Of a DNA stretch of 49,371 nt, positions 8,440 through 16,481 are shown piece by piece. Numbering within the stretch: the first letter of the stretch is position 1; each line of letters begins with the position of its first letter. This DNA is from Oscillatoriales cyanobacterium (GTDB lineage Bacteria; Cyanobacteriota; Cyanobacteriia; Cyanobacteriales; Microcoleaceae). A model generated the notes under the pieces. It was not told the DNA's origin and did not search any database. It saw nothing but the letters and a program-made list of their open reading frames with translations. Made by a program: the position numbers and the translations under genes. Where the stretch lies: NCBI GenBank assembly GCA_004294385.1, contig REAP01000014.1, positions 1 to 49,371 of the forward strand, given 5' to 3'.

Positions 8440-9720
8440 CTATAAAACTTCCCGTCCCAAGTATGGTTGTAGGACTTCCGGCACTTTTATCGTCCCGTCT
8501 GGCTGCTGATAATTCTCCAAAATAGCCGCCATTGTGCGACCCACAGCTAAACCGGAACCGTTGAGCGCGTGCACGAATTGAGTACCTTTTTTACCCGCTT
8601 CTTTGAAGCGAATATTTGCCCGCCGTGCTTGAAAATCTGCGACATTGGAACAACTGGAAATCTCGCGGTATTTGCCCGCAGATGGCAGCCACACCTCTAA
8701 ATCGTAGGTTTTTGCTGCGGCGAAACCTAAGTCTCCGGTACACAGTGCGATCGCGCGATAAGGCAATTTCAGCGCCTGCAAAACTCCTTCGGCATCTTGC
8801 ACCAGTTTTTCGTGCTCTACCTCGGAGGTACTCGGATGCACAAGTTTCACCAATTCAACTTTGTTAAATTGGTGCAATCGAATCAATCCCCTGGTATCTT
8901 TGCCGTAACTACCAGCTTCCCGCCGAAAACAAGGAGTGAAAGAACAGTGATAAATTGGCAACTGTTCTGCTGTCAATATTTCACCTCGATACAGATTGAC
9001 TACCGGAACTTCGGAAGTAGGAATTAGCCACAAATCGTCTTGGTCGCACTTAAAGCTTTCTTCGGCAAATTTTGGCAATTGACCTGTTGCTGTGAGAGAT
9101 TCAGTATTGACCAAAAGTGGAGGAATCACTTCTACATAACCTGCTTTTGTATGGCGGTCGAGCATGAATTGAATAATTGCTCTTTCCAGCGCCGCACCTG
9201 CGCCAATCAATGTGACAAAGCGAGGTTGAGAGATTTTTACCGCGCGTTCAAAGTTGAGTATTCCTAATTTTTCCCCGATTTCCCAGTGGGGTAAAATACC
9301 GGAGTTTTGGGGAATGTATTCGTCTCCCCATTGTCGGATTTGGATGTTTTCATTTTCATTTTTGCCGATGGGAGTTGACTTGTCTGGCAAGTTTGGTAGC
9401 GGCAATAATAGGGCTTCTATTTGAGCTTTTAGGTCTTTTTCTTGTGCTTGTAATTCGTTCGATTCGGTGCCGACTGCGTTGCCTTCTGCTTGCAATTGGT
9501 GAACTTCGGGAGATTCGAGGGTTAAACCTGCTTTCCTTTTTTGCCCGATGAGTTTGGCAATTTCGTTGCTGCGGGCTTGTAGTTGCGATCGCTTTCCTTC
9601 CAATTCCCGCTGCTGTTTGTCTAGTTGCAGAATCGGCTCGATTTCATAGTTACCTCCGCGAAGGTTGAGGCTTTCCTGTACGGCTTGCGGGTTTTCTCGG
9701 ATTAATTTGAGGTCTAGCAC
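8440..9720 (-). CDS. serS: Serine--tRNA ligase
   Basis: This is a full-length class II aminoacyl-tRNA synthetase of 426 residues. The N-terminal coiled-coil arm that grips the long variable arm of tRNA-Ser covers about residues 30-100. Motif 2 is [19 protein letters not shown] and motif 3 is [21 protein letters not shown] and HALNGSG are serine-site signatures. It charges tRNA-Ser with serine in the cytoplasm. The start [10 protein letters not shown] is the family's usual start. About 145 nt separate it from msrA downstream. Confidence 0.98.
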   Translation of the reverse strand: MLDLKLIRENPQAVQESLNLRGGNYEIEPILQLDKQQRELEGKRSQLQARSNEIAKLIGQKRKAGLTLESPEVHQLQAEGNAVGTESNELQAQEKDLKAQIEALLLPLPNLPDKSTPIGKNENENIQIRQWGDEYIPQNSGILPHWEIGEKLGILNFERAVKISQPRFVTLIGAGAALERAIIQFMLDRHTKAGYVEVIPPLLVNTESLTATGQLPKFAEESFKCDQDDLWLIPTSEVPVVNLYRGEILTAEQLPIYHCSFTPCFRREAGSYGKDTRGLIRLHQFNKVELVKLVHPSTSEVEHEKLVQDAEGVLQALKLPYRAIALCTGDLGFAAAKTYDLEVWLPSAGKYREISSCSNVADFQARRANIRFKEAGKKGTQFVHALNGSGLAVGRTMAAILENYQQPDGTIKVPEVLQPYLGREVL

Positions 9721-9840
9721 AGATTTATTCTAAATTTAAGATTTTAAACGATCGGGGGCAAAAAGATTGAATATAGAAGCTTTATTAATCATTTTCGTAT
9801 TAAATCATAATTTATTCTGATTGAAAATAGGCGCTGGGTA

Positions 9841-9857
9841 TCACCCATGATGGGTGA
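9841..9857. promoter_or_regulatory. Palindromic operator-like site over a -35 box
   Basis: TCACCCATGATGGGTGA is a perfect 8-bp inverted repeat around one central base. It overlaps the GTGACA -35 box of the promoter described next, the position expected of a repressor-binding site. The binding protein is unknown. Confidence 0.4.
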
Positions 9858-9881
9858 CACCCCATAAAGTTGTGCTATACT
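9854..9881 (+). promoter_or_regulatory. Sigma70-type promoter for a candidate small RNA
   Basis: GTGACA (9854-9859) and TATACT (9876-9881) are each one mismatch from consensus and separated by 16 nt. A start near 9888 would give a transcript that ends at the terminator at 9918-9944 without crossing an ORF. Confidence 0.45.
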
Positions 9882-9887
9882 GCAAGC

Positions 9888-9944
9888 ATTAGTAGATGCA
9901 CCCTGATAATTTTTCTACCCCAGCCAGCGATGGCTGGGTTTTTT
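9888..9944 (+). ncRNA. Candidate small RNA of about 57 nt
   Basis: The stretch between the promoter at 9854-9881 and the terminator at 9918-9944 contains no open frame of useful length. A small GCAT/ATGC stem lies near its 5' end, then an A/T-rich single-stranded part (CTGATAATTTTTCTA), then the terminator hairpin. It is not Yfr1: the ACTCCTCACAC core is missing. It lies in the gap between serS and the glycosyltransferase. The transcription start is inferred, not observed. Confidence 0.4.
9918..9944 (+). terminator. Intrinsic terminator with GCGA loop and T6 tail
   Basis: CCCAGCCA and TGGCTGGG form a stem of about 8 bp around GCGA, followed at once by TTTTTT. This is the clearest intrinsic terminator in the window. 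No gene reads into it from the left on the plus strand, which points to a small RNA. Confidence 0.75.
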
Positions 9945-9966
9945 GTGTCTGTGCATAAGGAAGAAG

Positions 9967-10022
9967 ACCCTTCGACTACGCTCAGGGAAAAGATAGCAGT
10001 ACCCTGAGCGTAGTCGAAGGGT
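9967..10022. repeat. Inverted repeat with 21-bp arms (CCTGAGCGTAGTCGAAGG family)
   Basis: Arms 9967-9987 and 10002-10022 are reverse complements around a 14-base spacer. The same sequence, with the GGAAGAAGA extension, is the core of the 45-bp tandem array at 38546-38800, so this is a dispersed repeat of the genome. The left arm alone can pair with the array core in antisense. Confidence 0.75.
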
Positions 10023-10115
10023 CGAAGGGGAGAGGGAGAGAGAATTTGACAATTATTGATGTGGGATCGAAATATACAGTTGAAATGTACAACAGCGTAA
10101 AATAGTCCGATTGGC

Positions 10116-10181
10116 AGAAACCGGGTTTTTCACTTGACTTAAAGGCTATGATGCAATATTACGCAAAAAAACCCGGTTTCT
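10116..10181. repeat. Copy 1 of the AGAAACCGGGTTTTT inverted-repeat element
   Basis: AGAAACCGGGTTTTT at 10116-10130 and its reverse complement at 10167-10181 surround a 36-base spacer. Three more copies lie at 15699, 16118 and 41280, with conserved ends and variable middles. This looks like a small non-autonomous element family. It sits just upstream of the glycosyltransferase start. Confidence 0.75.
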
Positions 10182-10211
10182 TGGGTAATGTCTCCAGGAA
10201 TATAATAGAAG

Positions 10212-11375
10212 ATGCGATCGCCAAATTATCTATTCTGCTTCCTAGAAATATTCTCCAGCGAAGGTGGGATTCAATCCTACGTTAAAGACATCCTGAAAGC
10301 TTATCTGTCTGTTACCGCAGGGACAAACTCTCCGCCAACAGCAGAAGTTTTGCTATTGCGAGATTCTCCAGACTGCCAAAATCCCTTCGAGTCAAAAAAT
10401 CTCAAGTTTTCTTACCTCAAAACTGATCCGGTGTGGTTTGGCCGTCTGAATTTTGCAGCTAAAATACTGATTAACTTAGTCCGAAAGCGACCTGAACGAG
10501 TTTTCTGCGGTCACATTAACCTCGCACCGCTGATTCAAACTTTGTGCGAACCTTTAGGCATTCCTTACACGATTTTAACTTATGGCAAGGAAGTTTGGGA
10601 AACACTGCCGCCTAAATATCAAATAGCGATGAGTCAAGCTGATAGTATTTGGACTATTAGCAGATATACGCGCGATTCCCTACGGGATAGCTTCGCCGCG
10701 CGTACTTGCTGCAATAATCACTTAAATCCGGCACAATTCCAGATAGTGCCTTGTATTGTAGATGAAAATATATTTACTATCGGCCCCAAATCTGAGAATT
10801 TATTGGCAAAATACAATCTGACTGGTGCTAAAATATTGATGACTGTTGCTAGATTGCGATCGACTGATATTTACAAAGGCGTCGATGTCACAATTAAAGC
10901 TTTGCCGGAAATAGCAAAAACCTTTCCGAATGTGAAATACTTAGTTATTGGCAGAGGAGACGATCAACCTAGATTAGCCAAACTCGCGACAGATTTGGGA
11001 GTTGCGGAAAGAGTCATATTTGCGGGTTTTGTACCGACAGCAAATTTAGCAGCACATTACCAACTTGCGGATGCTTATGTGATGCCTTCTCAGGAAGGGT
11101 TTGGGATAGTTTATTTGGAAGCGCTTGCTTGTGGATTACCGGTGCTTGCTGGAGACTCGGACGGATCGGCAGATCCGCTGCAAGATGGTAAACTGGGATG
11201 GAGAGTTTCTCACCGAGACTCCGAAGCAGTGGCGGTTGCTTGTATCGAAATGTTGAAGGGAGAGGATAGAAAGTGCGATCGCAACTTCTTGAGGGAACAG
11301 ACCCTCGCAGTGTTTAGTTTTCAATCCCTTTGTCAATCTGTAGTAGAGATTTTTAACATACTTCCACCAGATTGA
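10212..11375 (+). CDS. Glycosyltransferase family 4 (GT-B fold)
   Basis: The 387-residue protein has the GT4 layout: an N-terminal Rossmann half with FSSEGGIQSYV (sugar-acceptor side), and a C-terminal half with LMTVARLRS, YKGVDV, YLVIGRGDD, VIFAGFV and MPSQEGFGIVYLEALACGLPV, which carries the E-x7-E nucleotide-sugar-binding motif. It transfers a sugar from a nucleotide donor, probably for exopolysaccharide or glycolipid; donor and acceptor are unknown. At residues 152-164 (TRDSLRDSFAART) a 38-bp palindromic repeat is translated in frame, an insertion in a loop. The start overlaps a HIP1 site (MRSP), and I see no strong ribosome-binding site. Confidence 0.85.
   Translation: MRSPNYLFCFLEIFSSEGGIQSYVKDILKAYLSVTAGTNSPPTAEVLLLRDSPDCQNPFESKNLKFSYLKTDPVWFGRLNFAAKILINLVRKRPERVFCGHINLAPLIQTLCEPLGIPYTILTYGKEVWETLPPKYQIAMSQADSIWTISRYTRDSLRDSFAARTCCNNHLNPAQFQIVPCIVDENIFTIGPKSENLLAKYNLTGAKILMTVARLRSTDIYKGVDVTIKALPEIAKTFPNVKYLVIGRGDDQPRLAKLATDLGVAERVIFAGFVPTANLAAHYQLADAYVMPSQEGFGIVYLEALACGLPVLAGDSDGSADPLQDGKLGWRVSHRDSEAVAVACIEMLKGEDRKCDRNFLREQTLAVFSFQSLCQSVVEIFNILPPD
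10667..10704. repeat. 38-bp nested palindrome inserted in frame in the GT4 gene
   Basis: Outer arms TACGCGCG / CGCGCGTA enclose an inner TCCC-TAC-GGGA hairpin. It encodes part of RDSLRDSFAAR, a stretch that breaks the normal GT4 spacing. The sequence (CTACGGGATAGCTTCGC) resembles a repeat I recall as abundant in filamentous cyanobacteria. Confidence 0.6.
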
Positions 11376-11493
11376 GTGCTGGCATAAATAGTGGTTTCGC
11401 GATGTACAATGGGAATGTTAGCTCCCACAGTCACCTAAAATTCTTAGTAGGATCTCACTATACTTACCGGCAAAGACACCCAAGGAGACAATC

Positions 11494-11874
11494 GTGAACC
11501 AAGGCACCCCAAAAATATCTTTCAAGCTACCCGCTATTAGCAATTGGCTGGTACTGCTAGGTATTGCATGGCTGTTGGCGTCACTGGGTTTGGGTTGGAT
11601 AGTTAAATCGTTTTTTATTTTAGTGGGTTTTTTGCTGATAACACCTGTAATTGCAGTTTTCGCATTCCAGTGGTGGCTGAAACGCAATTTAGTTGAAGGT
11701 AAGTGTCCAGTCTGTCAATCGGAACTTACAGCTTTAAATCAAACTCAGCATCAATGTGCCAACTGCGGTGAACCTCTGAAGGTAGAACAGGGTCATTTTT
11801 ACCGCTTGACTCCGCCCGGTACGATCGATGTTACCGCAGTTGAAGTATCATCGGTTCAACAGTTGGAAGATTAA
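11494..11874 (+). CDS. Two-helix membrane protein with zinc ribbon
   Basis: The start is a GTG (MNQGTPKIS) preceded by AAGGAGACA, a good ribosome-binding site. The 126-residue protein has two transmembrane helices (about 16-38 and 41-63), then a zinc-ribbon with CPVC and CANCG, and an acidic tail. Conserved cyanobacterial proteins of this shape have no assigned function. The zinc ribbon faces the cytoplasm if the N-terminus does. The gene stands alone, with a heptamer array directly downstream. Confidence 0.65.
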   Translation: MNQGTPKISFKLPAISNWLVLLGIAWLLASLGLGWIVKSFFILVGFLLITPVIAVFAFQWWLKRNLVEGKCPVCQSELTALNQTQHQCANCGEPLKVEQGHFYRLTPPGTIDVTAVEVSSVQQLED

Positions 11875-11916
11875 TCATTGGGAATTGGGCATAGGGAATG
11901 GGGCATGGGGCATAGG

Positions 11917-12014
11917 TTATTTGTTATTTGTTATTTGTTATTTGTTATTTGTTATTTGTTATTTGTTATTTGTTATTTGTTATTTGTTATTTGTTATTTG
12001 TTATTTGTTATTTG
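11917..12014. repeat. Heptanucleotide tandem array, 14 copies of TTATTTG
   Basis: Fourteen uninterrupted TTATTTG units (98 bp) lie between two convergent genes, followed by a degenerate CCCGATG/CCCAATT run to 12080. This is the short tandemly repeated repetitive (STRR) type known in filamentous cyanobacteria. Because 7 is not a multiple of 3, all frames read as VICYLLF-type nonsense ORFs. Confidence 0.9.
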
Positions 12015-12086
12015 TTCCAATAACCAATTCTCCATGCCCGATGCGCGATGCCCGATGCCCAATTCCCCATTCCCAATTCCCTAAAA

Positions 12087-12335
12087 TTACTTTTCCAGAC
12101 GCACTGCGTACCATTGCAAAAACTTTCCAGGGCCGACATCTAATTCACAATAAGTATCAATTAAATACTTAGCTTGATCTTCCAGCGCAGAGAATTTTTG
12201 CACATCCCGTGGTAAATCTTCTGGTGTTGAAGCTAAAACTGATTTCAGCTTTTCTAACAGTTCTGCGACGGTCAAAAACTGCTCTGGCTGGTTTGTTTCC
12301 AATACTACAAATGTGTCTTCGTCATACAGTGACAT
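12087..12335 (-). CDS. CRR7-like protein (chlororespiratory reduction 7 family)
   Basis: The 82-residue protein reads MSLYDEDTFVVLETNQPEQF at the start and ends GPGKFLQWYAVRLEK. This pattern (VVLETNQPEQFLT..ELLEKLK, WYxVRLEK) matches my memory of the CRR7/DUF3571 family, shared by cyanobacteria and plant chloroplasts. In Arabidopsis CRR7 is needed to build subcomplex A of the chloroplast NDH complex, so a role with NDH-1 is likely here. No other ndh genes are in the window. It is soluble, with no signal peptide. Confidence 0.75.
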   Translation of the reverse strand: MSLYDEDTFVVLETNQPEQFLTVAELLEKLKSVLASTPEDLPRDVQKFSALEDQAKYLIDTYCELDVGPGKFLQWYAVRLEK

Positions 12336-12622
12336 AATTTTAGATGTTTAGATTAAGTATTTCTAAAGTTTCGTGCAATTAGCCGATCGAACTATACAGT
12401 CTTATTTAGGGCTCGAAGTCCCAAGAGCGATCGTGTTACAATTAAATACCCTCAAAATTCCTATCGGATTACCGTGATTAACTTAGTTGTTAACCGAGTT
12501 GTCAACAAATCCAACACAGCACTTCTGAGGAAGTTTGTCAAGTTCAAAATTTGTCAACTGTAAAATTGTCAAGAAATATCAGACCGATCCTGATCTAATT
12601 ATAACGGACACTGTACATTCCC

Positions 12623-14605
12623 ATGACTACATCTGCCACTTCAGCACCCGCGACGCGCAAGCCGTCTAAATCAGAAGGCCTCAAAGAACGCAGCAACTAT
12701 TTGCGAGAACCCGTTGCGACTGAACTCTTACAAGAAACAACCCACTTCACAGAAGATGGGATTCAGATTCTCAAATTTCACGGCTCGTACCAGCAAGACA
12801 ACCGCGACAATCGAGTTAAAGGCCAAGAAAAAGACTATCAGTTCATGCTGCGAACCCGCAATCCCGGCGGTTTCGTACCCCCGCAATTATACCTAGCCTT
12901 AGATCAGCTATCCGAAGAATACGGCAACCACACACTCCGCGTCACAACTCGGCAAGGCTTCCAACTGCACGGGGTACTGAAGAAAAATCTTAAAGCAGTG
13001 TTTTCCTCAATTATTAAAAATATGGGGTCAACCTTGGGAGCTTGCGGTGACTTGAACCGCAACGTCATGGCACCGCCAGCACCGTACAAAAATCGCCCAG
13101 AATACGAGTATGCGCTGAAATACGCCAACAATGTCGCGGATTTGCTGACACCACAAACGGGGGGTTATTACGAGATTTGGCTGGATGGCGAAAAGGCAAT
13201 TAGTGCTGAAGAAGACCCGGCTGTGAAGGCTGCGAGACAGTCAAACGGCAATGGTACAACATTTGACGATAAGGAAGAACCGATTTACGGCCAGCACTAT
13301 ATGCCGCGGAAGTTCAAATGTTCCGTGACAGTACCGGGAGACAATTCGGTTGATTTGTACTCTCAGGATTTGAGCTTGGTGGTATTTACCAATGAAGCTG
13401 GGGAATTGGAAGGTTTTAACGTGTTTGCTGGTGGCGGTTTGGGCCGCACTCACAATAAGGAAGAGACTTTTGCGCGAGTTGCGGATGAGATTTGCTATGT
13501 TGCCAAGGATGATGTTTACGATTTGGTTAAGGCAATTGTAGCAACTCAAAGAGATTTTGGCGATCGCACAGACAGAAGACACGCCCGACTGAAATACCTG
13601 ATTCACGACAAAGGTGTAAAGTGGTTCCAAGAAAAAGTAGCCGAATATTTTCGCAAGCCACTAGAAGCATTTAAACCGTTGCCAGAATGGAAGTATATCG
13701 ACTTCTTGGGGTGGCACGAACAAGGCGACGGTAAGCTATTTCTGGGCATTTCTGTAGAAAATGGCCGAGTTAAGGATGAAGGTTCGTTTCAGCTAAAAAC
13801 GGCTTTGCGGGAAATTGTACAGAAACACAACTTGCCAATGTTGGTGACACCGCACCAAAACATACTGATTTACGATATTTCACCAAAAATCAAACAAGAA
13901 ATTCAGAGCATTCTTGGGCGGTGTGGGATTCAGAGCGAAACTGCGATCGACCCCTTAGTCCGCTATGCTATGGCTTGTCCGGCAATGCCAACTTGTGGGC
14001 TGGCGATTACCGAGTCAGAGCGGGTGATTCCTAGCATCCTAGAGCGAATTCGGGTGCTTTTGACGAAAGTTGGCTTAGAAGACGAGCATTTTGTAGTACG
14101 GATGACGGGTTGTCCCAATGGGTGCGCCCGCCCTTATATGGCAGAATTGGGGTTTGTCGGAAGTTCGCCAGAATCTTACCAGATTTGGCTAGGCGGTTCT
14201 CCGGCGCAAACGCGGCTGGCAAAACCGATTGAGGAAAAGCTGCACGTCAATCATTTTGAAGCTTTTCTGGAGCCAATTTTTGTTTATTTTAAGCAAAAAC
14301 GGCAACTAAGTGAGAGTTTCGGCGATTTTTGCGATCGCGTCGGGTTAGAATCTATCCGTCAATTTGTAACCAATTACCAATCTGCTGACTCGATGACAAC
14401 TGAGATTAATGAATTAGAAGTTACCTCTAGTAACGATGACGGAAACGAGACAGCCGCTGCTGGCAAAGTCCGCCGCCGAATTAGTGTCCGCGATGAAATC
14501 TACAACGAGCTCAAAGAAGAAGCCGCCCGTCAAGGCAAGCCAATCACACAGCTAGCTACAGAGGCAATTTCCACTTATTTGAAAAAGATTAAGGAGGAAG
14601 CATAA
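12623..14605 (+). CDS. sir: Ferredoxin--sulfite reductase with C-terminal ribbon-helix-helix-like tail
   Basis: The 660-residue protein has two ferrochelatase-like halves ([32 protein letters not shown]) and the siroheme/4Fe4S Cys motifs ACPAMPTC near 452-458 and TGCPNGC near 497-501. It reduces sulfite to sulfide with six electrons from ferredoxin, the last step of assimilatory sulfate reduction. The core resembles plant and cyanobacterial Sir rather than NirA. After about residue 600 comes a Ser/Asp/Glu linker and a basic tail, [20 protein letters not shown] then [16 protein letters not shown], which fits a ribbon-helix-helix DNA-binding module. cysC at 36376 belongs to the same pathway but is far away. 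Confidence 0.93.
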   Translation: MTTSATSAPATRKPSKSEGLKERSNYLREPVATELLQETTHFTEDGIQILKFHGSYQQDNRDNRVKGQEKDYQFMLRTRNPGGFVPPQLYLALDQLSEEYGNHTLRVTTRQGFQLHGVLKKNLKAVFSSIIKNMGSTLGACGDLNRNVMAPPAPYKNRPEYEYALKYANNVADLLTPQTGGYYEIWLDGEKAISAEEDPAVKAARQSNGNGTTFDDKEEPIYGQHYMPRKFKCSVTVPGDNSVDLYSQDLSLVVFTNEAGELEGFNVFAGGGLGRTHNKEETFARVADEICYVAKDDVYDLVKAIVATQRDFGDRTDRRHARLKYLIHDKGVKWFQEKVAEYFRKPLEAFKPLPEWKYIDFLGWHEQGDGKLFLGISVENGRVKDEGSFQLKTALREIVQKHNLPMLVTPHQNILIYDISPKIKQEIQSILGRCGIQSETAIDPLVRYAMACPAMPTCGLAITESERVIPSILERIRVLLTKVGLEDEHFVVRMTGCPNGCARPYMAELGFVGSSPESYQIWLGGSPAQTRLAKPIEEKLHVNHFEAFLEPIFVYFKQKRQLSESFGDFCDRVGLESIRQFVTNYQSADSMTTEINELEVTSSNDDGNETAAAGKVRRRISVRDEIYNELKEEAARQGKPITQLATEAISTYLKKIKEEA

Positions 14606-14719
14606 GCCAATTTTCGCTTGCATTCAGTAGACCTCTAACAAAAGTAGTATAAGGGCAGAGCATTTGCAGAAAAAACTGGGATTTTCAACATAAATCTGGT
14701 TGTAAATGCTTTGCCTTTA

Positions 14720-14857
14720 CTGTTATTAGTTATTGGTTATTGGTTATTTGTTATTGGTTATTTGTTATTGGTTATTTCCAATGCCCAATGCCCAATGCCC
14801 AATGCCCAATTCCCCATTCCCAATGCCCAATTCCCAATTCCCAATTCCCAATTTCCA
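14720..14857. repeat. Degenerate STRR: TTATTGG/TTATTTG then CCCAATG/CCCAATT
   Basis: Heptamer-like units TTATTGG and TTATTTG (to about 14778) are followed by a run of CCCAATGCCCAATTCC units that ends directly at the rsmE start codon. It can be translated through in the rsmE frame ([13 protein letters not shown]), giving a false N-terminal extension. Confidence 0.85.
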
Positions 14858-15670
14858 ATGCCTCAACTACAAAGATTAGCAGTAAATCCAGCTCAAATTT
14901 GCGATCGCACAATCAACTTAACCCCCGAACAACAGCATTATTTATGCCGAGTGTTGCGACTGAATCAGGGTGATAAATTTATTGCAATGGACGGCCGAGG
15001 ACATTGGTGGTTAGCAGTCCTAGAAGCCCAGGAAACAGGCTTGATTGCGTCGATAACAGAGGAAATTACGGTTAACAAGGAGCTTGCCGTCGAGGTGACT
15101 TTGATGGCGGCGTTGCCCAAGGGAAACGGGTTTGATGAGGTTGTCAGACAGGCGACAGAGTTGGGTGTGGCAAGTATTTTGCCGGTGACGAGCGATCGCA
15201 CTTTGCTGAAACCGAGCGGTCAAAAGGTCGATCGCTGGAAGCGGATTGCTGCGGAGGCGGCGGAACAGTCGGAACGTCAATTTGTGCCGACGATTTTGGA
15301 GCCAATTTCGTTTGATTTTGCTGTGAAAGATTGCGGTCAAAAATATCGATATATTTGTGTGGCTCGTGGGGACAATCGGCATTTGTGGGATTGTTTGATT
15401 GGTTTAGAACCCCCCCAGCCCCCCTTGGTAAGCGGGGAGCAAGAATTCGATCCCCCTTTTGTAGGGGCGGTGCCCCCGTGCCCGCCCCCTGGGGGAGAAT
15501 TATCGATTGTCATAGCTATTGGCCCGGAGGGAGGATGGACGGATGCTGAGGTGAAAAGGGCGATCGAGTTTGGTTTTGAGCCTGTTTCTTTGGGGAGTAG
15601 AATCTTGAGGGCGGTGACTGCGCCGATAGTGGCTTTATCGCTAATTGGCGCGGCGTTTGAGAAGTGCTGA
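14858..15670 (+). CDS. rsmE: 16S rRNA (uracil1498-N3)-methyltransferase
   Basis: The start at 14858 (MPQLQRLAV) matches the usual RsmE N-terminus; an upstream ATG only reads repeat DNA. The 270-residue SPOUT methyltransferase has a PUA-like N-terminus ([14 protein letters not shown]), then the knotted domain with [38 protein letters not shown] and [13 protein letters not shown], which binds S-adenosylmethionine. It methylates U1498 of 16S rRNA in the 30S subunit. Between CLIGLE and [12 protein letters not shown] lies a Pro-rich stretch of about 30 residues ([12 protein letters not shown] and on) that the family lacks and that is repeat-derived. No ribosome-binding site is visible because a repeat fills the upstream region. 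Confidence 0.93.
   Translation: MPQLQRLAVNPAQICDRTINLTPEQQHYLCRVLRLNQGDKFIAMDGRGHWWLAVLEAQETGLIASITEEITVNKELAVEVTLMAALPKGNGFDEVVRQATELGVASILPVTSDRTLLKPSGQKVDRWKRIAAEAAEQSERQFVPTILEPISFDFAVKDCGQKYRYICVARGDNRHLWDCLIGLEPPQPPLVSGEQEFDPPFVGAVPPCPPPGGELSIVIAIGPEGGWTDAEVKRAIEFGFEPVSLGSRILRAVTAPIVALSLIGAAFEKC
15409..15497. repeat. GC-rich dispersed repeats inserted in frame in rsmE
   Basis: CCCCCCCAGCCCCCCTTGG and GTAGGGGCGGTGCCCCCGTG are intergenic repeat types seen elsewhere (665, 6083, 16222), here inside the open frame. They add about 30 residues to a surface loop just before the SAM-binding IGPEGG motif. The insert keeps the frame, so the enzyme may still work. Confidence 0.7.
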
Positions 15671-15698
15671 TATCATAGTCCTGGACGCACGGGTAGTC

Positions 15699-15764
15699 AG
15701 AAACCGGGTTTTTTACGAGAATACCTGGTGAGAGCCGACAGCCAAGGTCAAAAACCCGGTTTCT
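15699..15764. repeat. Copy 2 of the AGAAACCGGGTTTTT inverted-repeat element
   Basis: AGAAACCGGGTTTTTT and its complement AAAAACCCGGTTTCT lie 36 bases apart. Partly matching flanks (GGACGCAC on the left, GATGCGTAA on the right) suggest that the full element is about 100 bp. Confidence 0.75.
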
Positions 15765-15833
15765 TGGGTTTTGATGCGTAAGTTGCGATCGCAAAATCAC
15801 CAACAATTCATAAAATAGGTAAATTAAGAACCA

Positions 15834-16084
15834 ATGACAATAGAGTTGAGAAAAAGCCGATCGCACTTTTGGTCGCTCGGACTTTTAGCAATAGTCGGTA
15901 CAACATCTGTTTTGGCACAATCTGGGCAATCTTAGGATGGATTAAACTGCGAGATAATACTTGCGAGTTTGAAGTGTATAGAAATCGTGGCGGTACGGGT
16001 TATCAAGGTTTTTTGAATGAGTGTTTGGAGCGATCGACTAAACAGCGTACAACCGAATTAGAGAAGTATTTGAAGGAAAGATGA
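15834..16084 (+). pseudogene. Broken LprI/DUF1311-type secreted protein gene
   Basis: An ATG at 15834 starts a good signal peptide (MTIELRKSRSHFWSLGLLAI, then VGTTSVLAQ) that stops at 15933. In another frame, overlapping it, the sequence continues WIKLRDNTCEFE and ends TTELEKYLKER at 16084. This C-terminal part aligns with the end of the LprI-like domain in the gene at 16482 (WIRGRNAACED, TAELEKYLQK). So the signal peptide and the last third of the domain remain, while the middle, including the first Cys region, is deleted with a frameshift. It stands just upstream of the secreted-protein operon and may be its worn first member. Confidence 0.65.
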
Positions 16085-16117
16085 AAAAGGGCGATCGAAT
16101 ATAGCGCACCGGGGTTC

Positions 16118-16184
16118 AGAAACCGGGTTTTTTTACGAAAATACTGCGATCGTACTCGAAGATTCGGTAAAAAACCCGGTTTCT
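16118..16184. repeat. Copy 3 of the AGAAACCGGGTTTTT inverted-repeat element
   Basis: AGAAACCGGGTTTTTTT and AAAAACCCGGTTTCT surround a 37-base spacer that contains a HIP1-like site. It lies between the LprI pseudogene and the secreted-protein operon, in a repeat-rich stretch (a GTAGGGGCGG copy at 16222). Confidence 0.75.
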
Positions 16185-16481
16185 CTGTCGGAGTGCGTAA
16201 TTCTTGTCATTTATACAAATTTGTAGGGGCGGTACCAAGAGTGCCCAGCCCAAAATGCCTACTCCCATCGATCGGGCTTAGCTCAAAACTTGGCTCTGTC
16301 AACGTCTGGCAACTTTATGTGAAGTTTTATTACAAAAAACGAGTATTTTGCATAAAACTTGGGGATTGACTCTGATAAATAAATAGAAGCTCAAGACTGT
16401 GGCGATTTTTGCGGTGGAGGGATGGAATGGTGTATGGGGACAATCCGGCAAATAGGGCATCTTAGCAAACAGGGAGGAAAA

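Noticed and set aside
11828..12172. ORFs reading VICYLLFVICYLLF over the TTATTTG array
   Set aside because: They are the three-frame reading of a heptamer array; no start site or family, and a real gene lies on the other strand at the end.
12623..14605. Ferredoxin-nitrite reductase (nirA)
   Set aside because: Length, the N-terminal ERSNYLREP region and the motif spacing fit sulfite reductase; no nitrate assimilation genes are nearby.
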